A stretch of DNA of 64,000 nt from positions 1-64,000 of the forward strand of contig NZ_FMZD01000003.1 in NCBI RefSeq assembly GCF_900101525.1, given 5' to 3'. Below the pieces are notes generated by a model that was given only the letters and a program-made list of their open reading frames with translations, was not told the DNA's origin and ran no database searches. Position numbers and translations under genes: made by a program. This stretch comes from Marinilactibacillus psychrotolerans. Its GTDB lineage: Bacteria > Bacillota > Bacilli > Lactobacillales > Carnobacteriaceae_A. Positions 49,900 through 57,586 of the stretch are shown in pieces; position 1 is the stretch's first letter; the number at the start of each line of letters is the position of its first letter.

Positions 49900-51102
49900 T
49901 TATAAATCAAACTTCTTACATAGAAGTTTAGTAGCTTTTTTTCCGTTCGTTTCATCAATTACACAAGAAACACTTATTTCAGATGTTGTAACTTGATAAT
50001 AAGGGATTTCTGATTTAATTAAAGTTCTGAATATTCGGGAGGCAACACCAGACATATCTCTCATTCCAGCACCAATAACGGATATTTTTGCATAATCTTC
50101 GACAATATTTACTGTAAGATCAGGATACGTTTCTTTAAGGAGATTAAAGATACTGATCAATTGTTTTTCATCAGAATCTTTAGCAGTGAAAGATAACTGC
50201 ATTCCATAAGTATTTCTAATTTGAGAAATCATATCAATGTTTATTTCTTCTTGTTCAAGTTTTTTAAAGATATCATTAAGAAGTGCTTCTCCGTTTGACG
50301 AGTCTGTCAGAGTAACGTGAGACATATCTTTATCTAAAGCTACACCTGTTACTGCTTTTCTTTCAAGTATTTGGTCATTAGGCACGATCCATGTTCCTTT
50401 CTCAGTTGATAATGTTTTCCCAAGATATAGATGAAGTCCATTATTGTTGGCTAATTCAACACTCCGAGTTTCTAGTACGCCAGCTCCTAAAGCGGACATC
50501 TCCATCATTTCTTCATAGGAGATCATATCCCAACTTTTTGCAGTAGGAAAGATTCTGGGGTCTGTACTGTAGACGCCCGTTACATCTGTATAGATTTCAC
50601 AAGTACAACCTAATGCTGCTGCAAGTGCTACAGCAGTTGTATCAGATCCACCGCGACCAAGAGTTGTTAATTCTCCTTCTTTATTAAATCCTTGGAATCC
50701 TGCAACAATAATGACTTGGTTTGTTCTAAACAGCTGATTAAATAGATCTGTTTTAATGGAAGAAATTTTACTTTTCAAATGATGACCAATGGTTTCGATT
50801 CCAGCTTGATATCCAGTTAAAGGCCTGGATTTTACTCCTATGTCATTCAAAGTCAAGGAGAGGTAAGAAATAGTCTGCTGTTCACCAGTAGTCAACAACA
50901 TAGCTAAATCCTGATCATTAGGAGTAGAAGTAATATGCTTAACATTTGCCAATAATTCATCAGTTGTTTTTCCCATAGCGGAAACGACGACGACTAATTC
51001 TTCATTATTTTCACTTCGATCTTTCAAGTAGTTTGCAATATCTTTAATTTTTGGTAAGTCTGCAACGCTAGATCCGCCAAACTTCAATACACTTCTTTTC
51101 AT
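49900..51102 (-). CDS. lysC: Aspartate kinase (lysine-pathway isozyme)
   Basis: Phosphorylates aspartate, the first step; 400 residues. Kinase domain with VLKFGGSSVAD, GRGGSDTTAVALAAAL and EIYTDVTGVYSTDPR; two ACT domains follow at about 265-400 for amino-acid feedback. It sits directly behind the lysine riboswitch and terminator. Confidence 0.97.
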   Translation of the reverse strand: MKRSVLKFGGSSVADLPKIKDIANYLKDRSENNEELVVVVSAMGKTTDELLANVKHITSTPNDQDLAMLLTTGEQQTISYLSLTLNDIGVKSRPLTGYQAGIETIGHHLKSKISSIKTDLFNQLFRTNQVIIVAGFQGFNKEGELTTLGRGGSDTTAVALAAALGCTCEIYTDVTGVYSTDPRIFPTAKSWDMISYEEMMEMSALGAGVLETRSVELANNNGLHLYLGKTLSTEKGTWIVPNDQILERKAVTGVALDKDMSHVTLTDSSNGEALLNDIFKKLEQEEINIDMISQIRNTYGMQLSFTAKDSDEKQLISIFNLLKETYPDLTVNIVEDYAKISVIGAGMRDMSGVASRIFRTLIKSEIPYYQVTTSEISVSCVIDETNGKKATKLLCKKFDL

Positions 51103-51154
51103 ATTTATCCTTTCTAAATGTACTGAGATTACCTGTAATCTTCTGCCTCATAAT

Positions 51155-51193
51155 AATAAAAAAGAGGACAAGTCGAGGTTGCCGACTTGTCCT
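51155..51193 (-). terminator. Riboswitch-controlled terminator upstream of lysC
   Basis: AGGACAAGTCG (51165-51175) pairs with CGACTTGTCCT (51183-51193); on the minus strand a T-rich run lies at 51164-51155. It is the expression platform of the lysine riboswitch. Confidence 0.9.
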
Positions 51194-51211
51194 AAAGAAT
51201 CTATATATACA

Positions 51212-51415
51212 AGCGGAAGCACTCCGTAAAGTAGATTACCTATTCAATTATTAGGTCGTCTACTTATAAAACGGCAGTCTGTCTATTCTTCATATACAGC
51301 CCAACAGTTTATATTCTGCAAAATATAAACCATTTCGGCAAATCTCCCTTTCCTTATCACGAACTTACAGGTTCTTCGTATGATTAAGTACTAATGATCT
51401 TTGCGCCTCATCCAG
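51212..51415 (-). promoter_or_regulatory. Lysine riboswitch (L box)
   Basis: On the minus strand the aptamer shows GATGAGGCGCAAAGATCATTA at the 5' end (about 51412-51392; conserved GAGG and loop-E region), AAGGAAAGGGAG and GCCGAAA around the P3/P4 area, ACTGTTGGG, AGACAGACTGCCG and the terminal GGAGTGCTTCC. It is followed by a terminator, so lysine binding should turn the lysC-asd-dap operon off. Confidence 0.9.
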
Positions 51416-51571
51416 TCATTAAGTTGTAGTTTGTTATTTGCTTATAACCATATCAAAAATATAAATGAAAGTAAACAATTATTCGCTAAAAAAGTGAAAT
51501 ATACATTTCAAACTGGATTCTATTCACATGGAATCCAATATTTATTCATTTTAAAGTGTAAAAGCAAATTT

Positions 51572-51600
51572 TTCGATTTGTATATGTTTATTGATACAAT
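51572..51600 (+). promoter_or_regulatory. Candidate promoter of the aldo/keto reductase gene
   Basis: TTCGAT (51572-51577), a 17-bp spacer and TACAAT (51595-51600), about 30 nt before the ATG. Confidence 0.5.
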
Positions 51601-51632
51601 AGAATAAACAAGCTTGAGAAGGAGAGACGAGT

Positions 51633-52490
51633 ATGAAACAACAGATACAATTTCCGAGTGGTCAAAAAGTATTAAACCTTGGACAGGGAACGTGGAGATT
51701 GGGTGAAGAGCCAAGTAAATATGATCAAGAAGTGGATGCATTAAGAATTGGTATTGAAAAAGGGGTCACCCTTATTGATACAGCTGAGATGTACGGAGAT
51801 GGAAAATCAGAACAGCTAGTTGGTGAAGCAATTAAACCATACAATAGAGAGAATTTATTTTTAATTTCTAAAGTATATCCTCATAACGCCGGAGAACAGA
51901 ATATCTTTGATGCTTGTGATGGAACTCTAAAGAGGCTAGGGGTAGAGTATTTGGATATGTACCTTTTACATTGGCCAGGTAGTGTGCCACTTCAGGAAAC
52001 GGTAGACTGTTTCGAAGATCTGAAGAGACAAGGAAAAATCAAAAACTGGGGTGTTTCTAACTTTGATCTTGAAGATATGCAGAACCTTTTATCTTTGAGA
52101 AATGGTGAAAACTGTCAAACAAATCAGGTGATGTATCATATGGCGTCACGAGGTATTGAAGTAGTTTTAAGAGATTATATGAGAGAAAATAATATTCCAC
52201 TTATGGCTTATTGTCCGATTATTGGTCAAGAACCTGAATTAAAAGATAAAGTTTATAATAGTCCCGTAGTTAAACAAATTGCGGATGCTCATAGAATTTC
52301 AATTATCCAATTATTATTAGCTTTTGTTATGCAGCAAGATAATACGATTGCTATCCCTAAAGCCAGTTCAGCAAATCATGTCAGTCAAAACGTAGATGTT
52401 TTTGATATTCAGTTATCAGAAGAAGAATTAGCCTTACTTGATGAAGCTTTTCCGGCACCAGAAAAAAGAATACCATTAAGAGTACAATAA
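51633..52490 (+). CDS. Aldo/keto reductase
   Basis: NADPH-dependent (beta/alpha)8 oxidoreductase of 285 residues. The catalytic tetrad is visible: Asp and Tyr in LIDTAEMYGDG, Lys in LISKVYPHN, His in YLLHWPG. NADPH-binding IAIPKASSANHVSQN is near the C-terminus. The substrate is unknown. GAGAAGGAG precedes the ATG. It is divergent from the lysine operon leader. Confidence 0.93.
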   Translation: MKQQIQFPSGQKVLNLGQGTWRLGEEPSKYDQEVDALRIGIEKGVTLIDTAEMYGDGKSEQLVGEAIKPYNRENLFLISKVYPHNAGEQNIFDACDGTLKRLGVEYLDMYLLHWPGSVPLQETVDCFEDLKRQGKIKNWGVSNFDLEDMQNLLSLRNGENCQTNQVMYHMASRGIEVVLRDYMRENNIPLMAYCPIIGQEPELKDKVYNSPVVKQIADAHRISIIQLLLAFVMQQDNTIAIPKASSANHVSQNVDVFDIQLSEEELALLDEAFPAPEKRIPLRVQ

Positions 52491-52821
52491 TAAACTAAAG
52501 CACTCTATTGTTTATAAGTCGTTAATGTCGGTGTAGATCCAAGAAAGATTCAAGAAGTTGATCTTTAGAGCCTCATTACTTGAAAAAAGGAAAGTTATAG
52601 ACCTGATTATACGATTTGTATAGTATCTTATGCATTTTGAGCACTTTGTTTTTTCCATAAATATAAAGATCGTTAACAAATAATGAAGAAATTCTATGAG
52701 CGAAACGTATGTTCTTAACCGTTAAAAAGATCACTTATTTTTATAAAGTGATCTTTTTAATATGGGCAAGTAAGTATTATGTAATTCAACTATGAAGATG
52801 ATGAAAGTAGGAGAGATATCC
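52491..52821 (+). other. Gap holding the aldo/keto reductase terminator
   Basis: A perfect 15-bp stem (52722-52736 with 52746-52760) with A and T flanks is a good terminator. The 230 bp before it contain no recognisable gene; a short open stretch reading VGVDPRKIQEVDL (about 52527-52567) could be a decayed remnant but is too short to name. Confidence 0.6.
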
Positions 52822-53341
52822 ATGTGAATGTGTGAGACAAGATTAAAATATGCAGCAGGAATTGCTATGGTTCAAGTAGATAGTGGAAAAATGACATATA
52901 AAGAAATGGTTCCTGATAGATTTTTAAATGATATGCATTACGATTTATATGAAAATCGATTCAAAGAGCTCTTCCTGGAAAAGGACCCCATTAGTAGGTT
53001 TCGTAGCAACTGATTCTAATCATCGTGTAGAAGGATTCAAATCAGGGGGAGAAAACAGGTTGAGAGAAAATGATTGTGAACTACATACGATTTGTCTAGT
53101 TGAAGATTATCAAGGAAAACAGATCGGCAGTAAATTGATTAAAAAATTGACTGAAGCATTAGATAAACAAAATTATCATAAAATGATTGTCCAAGTGCTA
53201 ACTGGAAATGCTGCAAAGAAATTTTATGAAAAAACTGGTGCAAAATATTTAGACTCAAGTAGAATTTCAATATTAGGAAAGGTATTAGAAAAATCGGTAT
53301 ATAGTTGGGAAAATATAAAACAAATCATGAATTCCAAATAA
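52822..53341 (+). pseudogene. GNAT acetyltransferase pseudogene (frameshift and early stop)
   Basis: A GNAT gene read in two frames. The first part (52828-53013) gives AAGIAMVQVDSGKMTYKEMVPDRFLN and ends in YENRFKELFLEKD; the second, from about 52980 in another frame, continues PLVGFVATDSNHRVEGF, then DYQGKQIGSKLIKKL (acetyl-CoA loop) and FYEKTGAKYL. Joining them gives a normal GNAT, so one frameshift lies near 52978-52992. Also, the best-placed ATG (52822, after AGGAGAG) is followed at once by TGA; the next ATG is at 52828. Trp and Gly normally found in the 'VDSWKTTYKG' motif are changed. The gene is decaying. Confidence 0.8.
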
Positions 53342-54038
53342 ATTTAGTATTTAGATTGAAATTCAATTGGAATTCAATCCAGAAAAAACGAGAAGAGAGT
53401 TTAACTTATATAATCTACTTTGTATAATATATATTATGTAAACTAATGTAAAAATTTAAGGTTGTATAGTCCAAATATGTACTATATGATTAAATACCCT
53501 ATTTTTATCTATTATTTTAAAAACATTCATTAACACAAGTTCTACTAAATGTCGAATGATGTATCAGGTTCTGATGATTCGAAAATTAATCTATAATTTT
53601 AATTCTAAAACAATTTAAGATAAATAATTATCCATTTATAACAAAAATGATTGCTTATACGAATGTCGATGTTTATATAGCCGTAAATTTTAGTTTGCAT
53701 AATGGTAAGCCTATAAAACTTGCTATTATATACTGCGTTCATCATTAAGATTTTTTCAAGATTAAAAATACTGAGAAATCAGCTTAATGGACTAATTTTA
53801 TAACTACATAGTGCAAAGGATATTTTAACTGATTAAATCTATGATTTCATATCAGATATTAGATTCAGCAATATTGCTAATTGAAAGTACTGTGCTTTAA
53901 TTTTTTGCTATTAGACTAACTAATTCAACTAACGTCATTTCCATGTAGTTTTCTTCTTTTTGCAAAGTAAACCTTTCCTCCTCTCCCCTCTCTCCTCCAA
54001 TCGTTATACCTAGTAACGATCAAAGACCAGTATCCTAT
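53342..54038. other. About 700 bp of gene-free AT-rich DNA
   Basis: No frame of useful length with a ribosome site, no tRNA and no structured RNA recognised. It ends in a pyrimidine-only tract (CCTTTCCTCCTCTCCCCTCT and continuing, about 53971-53997), after which base composition changes to the higher-G+C membrane-protein genes. This may be the edge of an inserted segment. Confidence 0.5.
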
Positions 54039-54794
54039 TTAACTTTTAAAAATTAAATAGGATATAAAAGTACCCCACAGGACCGATAAATGAATGAGGA
54101 CATCACTGGTCGTGTGATGAGCGAAAAAAACGAACCCAACAATTGTTGCACTATATAAATACCGCCCATGAAGGATTCTTTTCTCGTCGACTTTGTTGCC
54201 TTGGTCATCCTTTGCTTCGATCTTTGCTTGAAAGGATTGACTAAAACTTAAAAAAATAGCAAATAAAACTGCTGATGCTGCTGCGGCCAAATGGAAAGCC
54301 GTTAGCTGATCAATGCCCATAAAAGAACCATAATCAAAAAAAGTTAATTGGACAATGATTAAAACGAACGTGATCACTCCACATATTAGAACCGCCGCTT
54401 TTTTTATCTGTAATACGAATAAACGCGTAAGTGCTAAACCTAATACAATTAAATATAAACTGTTTTCATTTAAAAAGGACAGAAAAACCGTTAATGCGAA
54501 AACTCCTAAAATATCGACTAGTGTCAGCTTTTTTCCTGTAATACCATTGACCGCTCTCAAAAGTGTCAGTATCCATGCCAGCATTAGTAGATGGATGGAC
54601 TCCGTATAAAAAAGCAGGTGGAACAAAGAAAAAAAAGCAGCTATGATTGCTGAAGACTGATGTGCCGGATCGATTTCTCGAGTTACTGCCCATGTCAAAA
54701 ATACGCCTCCACCTGTACTAAGACCTGAGAAAAAGTCTTCAGTAAACAACCAGCCTAGAGCAGATGCTACGAGCGTGAAAAATACAATGGTCAC
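54039..54794 (-). CDS. Polytopic membrane protein, unknown function
   Basis: I do not recognise a family. The 251-residue protein has about seven or eight membrane segments, a polar motif AVTREIDPAHQSS after segment two, a charged loop (about 190-210, KIEAKDDQGNKVDEKR) and a histidine pair in VFFAHHTTSDV near the C-terminus. The annotated GTG start lacks a clear ribosome site; AAAGGGA lies further upstream and would suit an ATT about 16 codons earlier (IFTLSRKIRLDD). It follows the AI-2E-like gene by 57 nt on the same strand and looks richer in G+C than most of the window. Confidence 0.7.
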   Translation of the reverse strand: MTIVFFTLVASALGWLFTEDFFSGLSTGGGVFLTWAVTREIDPAHQSSAIIAAFFSLFHLLFYTESIHLLMLAWILTLLRAVNGITGKKLTLVDILGVFALTVFLSFLNENSLYLIVLGLALTRLFVLQIKKAAVLICGVITFVLIIVQLTFFDYGSFMGIDQLTAFHLAAAASAVLFAIFLSFSQSFQAKIEAKDDQGNKVDEKRILHGRYLYSATIVGFVFFAHHTTSDVLIHLSVLWGTFISYLIFKS

Positions 54795-54851
54795 GTTTGT
54801 TTTATCATCTAATCGAATCTTTCTACTTAACGTGAAAATACGATCATCCCT

Positions 54852-55331
54852 TTATTTATCATAAGTTTTACGGACCTGTCGATAAGCACTTAAAAATGGA
54901 ATAATCAATGCGGCTGCAACTATTCCGAAAATATTAAAAATCAGGCCGCAGCCAATCGTGATGAAAAAGGGTACCCAAAATGGCAATTGCATATCTTTTC
55001 CTAAGATGTACGGCTCAATGAGTTGTTTGAAAGCCTCTACCCCGATGTAAAGTAAGAGCAGCCACCAACCTTGACTGGCCGTTCCTGCTATCCATTCCCA
55101 AATTATCCAAGGAACAAATGCAATGCCGGCCCCGATAACTGGAACGATGTCTAATATACTGATGCCCAAAGCGATTAATAAAGACCAGGCGCCATAGCCG
55201 ATGAACCAAAGTCCCAGCGTCAATAGAATATATGTCAGACCAATAATTTTAACTTGTACTTTTGAATAGAGCCAAATATTGCGAAAGCCTACTTGCAGAA
55301 CTTCTGACCAAAATGATTTATCTAAATTCAT
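54852..55331 (-). CDS. Half-length AI-2E/YtvI-family membrane protein
   Basis: A 159-residue protein matching the C-terminal half of AI-2E-family permeases: LLIALGISILDIVPVIGAGIAFVPW (family signature, about 55-79), then a segment like 'IEPYILGKDMQLPFWVPFFI' and the FGIVAAALIIPFLSAY end. Full AI-2E transporters are about 340-370 residues; here the N-terminal helices are absent. The ATG at 55331 follows GGAGGAGAAGG, so the short form is probably real and not a truncation artefact. It pairs with the downstream unknown membrane protein. Confidence 0.72.
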   Translation of the reverse strand: MNLDKSFWSEVLQVGFRNIWLYSKVQVKIIGLTYILLTLGLWFIGYGAWSLLIALGISILDIVPVIGAGIAFVPWIIWEWIAGTASQGWWLLLLYIGVEAFKQLIEPYILGKDMQLPFWVPFFITIGCGLIFNIFGIVAAALIIPFLSAYRQVRKTYDK

Positions 55332-55543
55332 ATTTTCAACCTTCTCCTCCATAATTTTTTGTTTTACTGCCCACACACTATACCAGAATCATACCAGAAA
55401 TTTGAAATCTAATGAAAGAACTACCCTGTTTAAGCAGTGGCTAATCTTTTGAATTTGTCTACATACATATATACATAGGAAAGAACAATTGCTTTTATAT
55501 TAATCACAACAAAAGATAATTAGTTAATCAAGATGATTTTCGC

Positions 55544-55571
55544 TTGATTTCGAACACACGTTTGCTATAAT
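55544..55571 (+). promoter_or_regulatory. Promoter of the type I toxin mRNA
   Basis: TTGATT (55544-55549), a 16-bp spacer and TATAAT (55566-55571). Transcription would begin near 55578, about 40 nt before the leader ORF. Confidence 0.7.
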
Positions 55572-55619
55572 GGTTTTGTAAGAAGTTACGACGGTGGCTT
55601 TAATTTAGGAGGTGGTTCT

Positions 55620-55664
55620 ATGTCCCCCATAGTCCATTTTTCAGAAAGTAGAAGCCTGTTTTGA
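55620..55664 (+). CDS. 14-residue leader ORF overlapping the toxin start
   Basis: A strong AGGAGG site lies 7 nt before this ATG, not before the toxin. The peptide MSPIVHFSESRSLF ends in a TGA that overlaps the toxin's TTG start (TTGA at 55661-55664). This suggests that toxin translation depends on coupling to the leader. No function of the peptide itself is claimed. Confidence 0.6.
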   Translation: MSPIVHFSESRSLF

Positions 55665-55759
55665 GTGTGAGTGATGCTTTGCAACTGATGATGGGATTTG
55701 GCATGTTTATAGTTGCTTTAATCTCTCTCATTGTTAGCATCAATAGAAAAGATAAATGA
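55661..55759 (+). CDS. Putative holin-like toxin (type I toxin-antitoxin peptide)
   Basis: A 32-residue hydrophobic peptide: SVSDALQLMMGFGMFIVALI as its first part, then SLIVSINRKDK. The pattern (short polar start, GFGMF, one membrane helix, basic end) is that of the holin-like toxin family (TxpA/Fst-like peptides). The start may be TTG 55661 or GTG 55667. Its mRNA 3' region is fully complementary to a minus-strand RNA with its own promoter and terminator, as in txpA/ratA. Confidence 0.8.
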   Translation: MSVSDALQLMMGFGMFIVALISLIVSINRKDK

Positions 55760-55764
55760 ATGCA

Positions 55765-55880
55765 CAAAAAACCGTCCTAACTTTGGCGAGTTCAAGGACG
55801 GTTAATTGTTCATATATATTTTGTCACCGTTGAATTAAACGGCTTACGCAAAGAGTCTTGTTAGCGCAAGACTCTTTTTC
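55765..55880 (-). ncRNA. Antisense antitoxin RNA
   Basis: Predicted transcript of about 115 nt from a promoter at 55887-55914, running toward the toxin gene and ending at the hairpin 55770-55803 plus T-run just past the toxin stop codon. It contains the stem AAAGAGTCTTG/CAAGACTCTTT. It is complementary to the 3' untranslated part of the toxin mRNA. The arrangement is inferred from promoters and terminators, not from a family alignment. Confidence 0.7.
55770..55803 (-). terminator. Terminator of the antitoxin RNA
   Basis: AACCGTCCT (55770-55778) pairs with AGGACGGTT (55795-55803); A run at 55765-55770 gives the T-run on the minus strand. Confidence 0.88.
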
Positions 55881-55882
55881 AT
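55850..55882 (+). terminator. Terminator of the toxin mRNA
   Basis: AAAGAGTCTTG (55850-55860) pairs with CAAGACTCTTT (55867-55877), followed by TTC; it overlaps the 5' end of the antisense RNA. Confidence 0.8.
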
Positions 55883-55886
55883 TTCA

Positions 55887-55914
55887 AGTATATCACAATA
55901 CATAACACTGTCAA
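55887..55914 (-). promoter_or_regulatory. Promoter of the antitoxin RNA
   Basis: On the minus strand TTGACA (55914-55909), a 16-bp spacer and TATACT (55892-55887). Confidence 0.75.
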
Positions 55915-56104
55915 TCTTAAAATTACAAATTATTGAGTTCTCCTCCCTACACTCCCTTTCTCTTCATATTTACTCCACTCCCTAGGTATTAATTCTTCAA
56001 AATAATATGTTTTTTTATTTAAATGATGTTACCTTTCCTAGATTGTATTATCATAGATAGAGATACAATAAATAAATATCGTTATATATTTCATGATATT
56101 CATG

Positions 56105-56395
56105 TTAAACTTGTAACGAATTTAATGCAAATTCATATTCAATTTGGCTGATAATAATTTCTTGATCATCAATTATTTTTACAAAGCGAATGTCTATTAA
56201 TTCCCATTTTCTTAGTTCTTGTAAGGTGAAATTATTTTTTCTCAGCACTGTTTCTAAAGGACAATCAATATTTCCATCTGCATTACAGATTACGTCGTTG
56301 TTGTCCACTGATAAAGTTATGAGGACAGTTTTACCTTCTATGATATACTTAAACTCTTTTTCCTGGGATAATTTTACTTGTTCAATTGTTGTCAT
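56105..56395 (-). CDS. Small protein of unknown function divergent from the Rgg regulator
   Basis: I do not recognise a family. The 96-residue acidic, soluble protein begins MTTIEQVKLSQEKEFKYI, has VLITLSVDNNDVICNADGNI (two possible metal-binding or structural Cys with CPLETVL) and ends with helical DQEIIISQIEYEFALNSL. AAAGGTGG precedes the ATG. It shares a 144-bp control region with the Rgg-type gene, which may regulate it. Confidence 0.7.
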   Translation of the reverse strand: MTTIEQVKLSQEKEFKYIIEGKTVLITLSVDNNDVICNADGNIDCPLETVLRKNNFTLQELRKWELIDIRFVKIIDDQEIIISQIEYEFALNSLQV

Positions 56396-56539
56396 ATGAC
56401 CACCTTTTAATTAGTTCATCCTATTAAAAAAATACCAATAATTTACTCAGTATCGTTTCTATAAATAGAATAATAACAGAAAAATGTCATATTCTTAATA
56501 ATTGTTATTATTTTAACCAAATAATTAGGAGGTTTTAAA

Positions 56540-57448
56540 ATGGAAAATGCGTATTATCACTTAGGTAAAGTCTTAAAAGTTATTAGAGAAAATAAAGGCT
56601 ATTCTCAGCAAGAAATTTCTGATAGTACTATGTCAAGGTCTAATTATACAAAGCTTGAAAGAGATGAAATCAATCCAAATGTAGTGAAATATCTAGCTAT
56701 TCTTGATTATATGGATATGCACCACGATGAGTATTCATTTATATTAAACGATTATAGTTTAAATGATAAAGATACTGTTTTGTATTTATATAAGCAAATG
56801 GAACAATTTCCTGAAATAACATATGTAAAAAAATTAATAAACGCTGCTAATAGTTTGCTTGAGAATCGTTATGATCACATGACAAAAGATGTGCTGAATA
56901 TTGCTCAAGCTTATTATAGTTTGATGGAAGATCATAATCTTGAAGCTGCTCGTAAATATGCAGAGAGTACATGGGAGAGATTAAAGGAATTAGATAAATT
57001 CTATCTCTCAGAACTTGATTTGTTAAATGGCATTCTCTATTTGTTTGAGGTAGAAACAGTGATTTCTCTGACAGATAGAGCTTTAAAGGATCTAGAAAAA
57101 TATTACTCTTTTAAAGAAGCTGAGGAGCTGAGACTATCCTACTTATCTCACCTTTCTTGCATACTGATTGCACATGAAAAATATGATCTTGCATTAAAGT
57201 ATGTTGATCAGCTTATTACTAAATCTAAGAATGATAGTAATGTCATTTCTTTTGGAGCTGCACTGGTTCGTCAAGGCTTATGTCTGCAGGGATTAGATAA
57301 AGAAAAAGAAAGTCAGGAAAGTTATGCACTAGCTATTAAATTATTTCGTGTAATGGATCGGGAAGATTTGGTTAAATTAACCCAAGAAAATCCTAAACTT
57401 GTTTATAATCCTTATGGGTATGTGGATATCGAACTCAATCTTGAATAG
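56540..57448 (+). CDS. Rgg/GadR/MutR-type transcriptional regulator
   Basis: A 302-residue cytoplasmic regulator: N-terminal XRE helix-turn-helix (about 8-62, GKVLKVIRENKGYSQQEISD and SRSNYTKLERDEINP) and a C-terminal array of TPR-like helices (about 75-290) that binds peptide pheromones in Rgg proteins. AGGAGG precedes the ATG. The upstream region holds an inverted repeat AATAATAAC/GTTATTATT (about 56470-56513). No short hydrophobic pheromone gene could be recognised next to it. Confidence 0.88.
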   Translation: MENAYYHLGKVLKVIRENKGYSQQEISDSTMSRSNYTKLERDEINPNVVKYLAILDYMDMHHDEYSFILNDYSLNDKDTVLYLYKQMEQFPEITYVKKLINAANSLLENRYDHMTKDVLNIAQAYYSLMEDHNLEAARKYAESTWERLKELDKFYLSELDLLNGILYLFEVETVISLTDRALKDLEKYYSFKEAEELRLSYLSHLSCILIAHEKYDLALKYVDQLITKSKNDSNVISFGAALVRQGLCLQGLDKEKESQESYALAIKLFRVMDREDLVKLTQENPKLVYNPYGYVDIELNLE

Positions 57449-57484
57449 GTTCAGTAGTGATTTCTCTATCCATTATTAATAATT

Positions 57485-57562
57485 AAAGACCAGTATTTTT
57501 TATAATGCCTCTAAAAGTTTAACTTTTTAAAGGTACTATAAATTTTTGACTGGTCTTTTTGT
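57485..57562 (+). terminator. Terminator after the Rgg-type gene
   Basis: AAAGACCAGT pairs with ACTGGTCTTT around a long A/T-rich insert that can itself pair, followed by TTTTG. Confidence 0.75.
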
Positions 57563-57586
57563 ATAGCATTCTAAATATATCAAACT

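Noticed and set aside
51401-51607. Plus-strand 68-codon frame upstream of the aldo/keto reductase
   Set aside because: It starts within the lysine riboswitch region, runs over the next promoter, and has no ribosome site or family pattern.
54355-54693. Plus- and minus-strand alternative frames inside the 251-aa membrane protein
   Set aside because: They have no ribosome sites, and the 251-aa frame has a consistent multi-helix membrane pattern.
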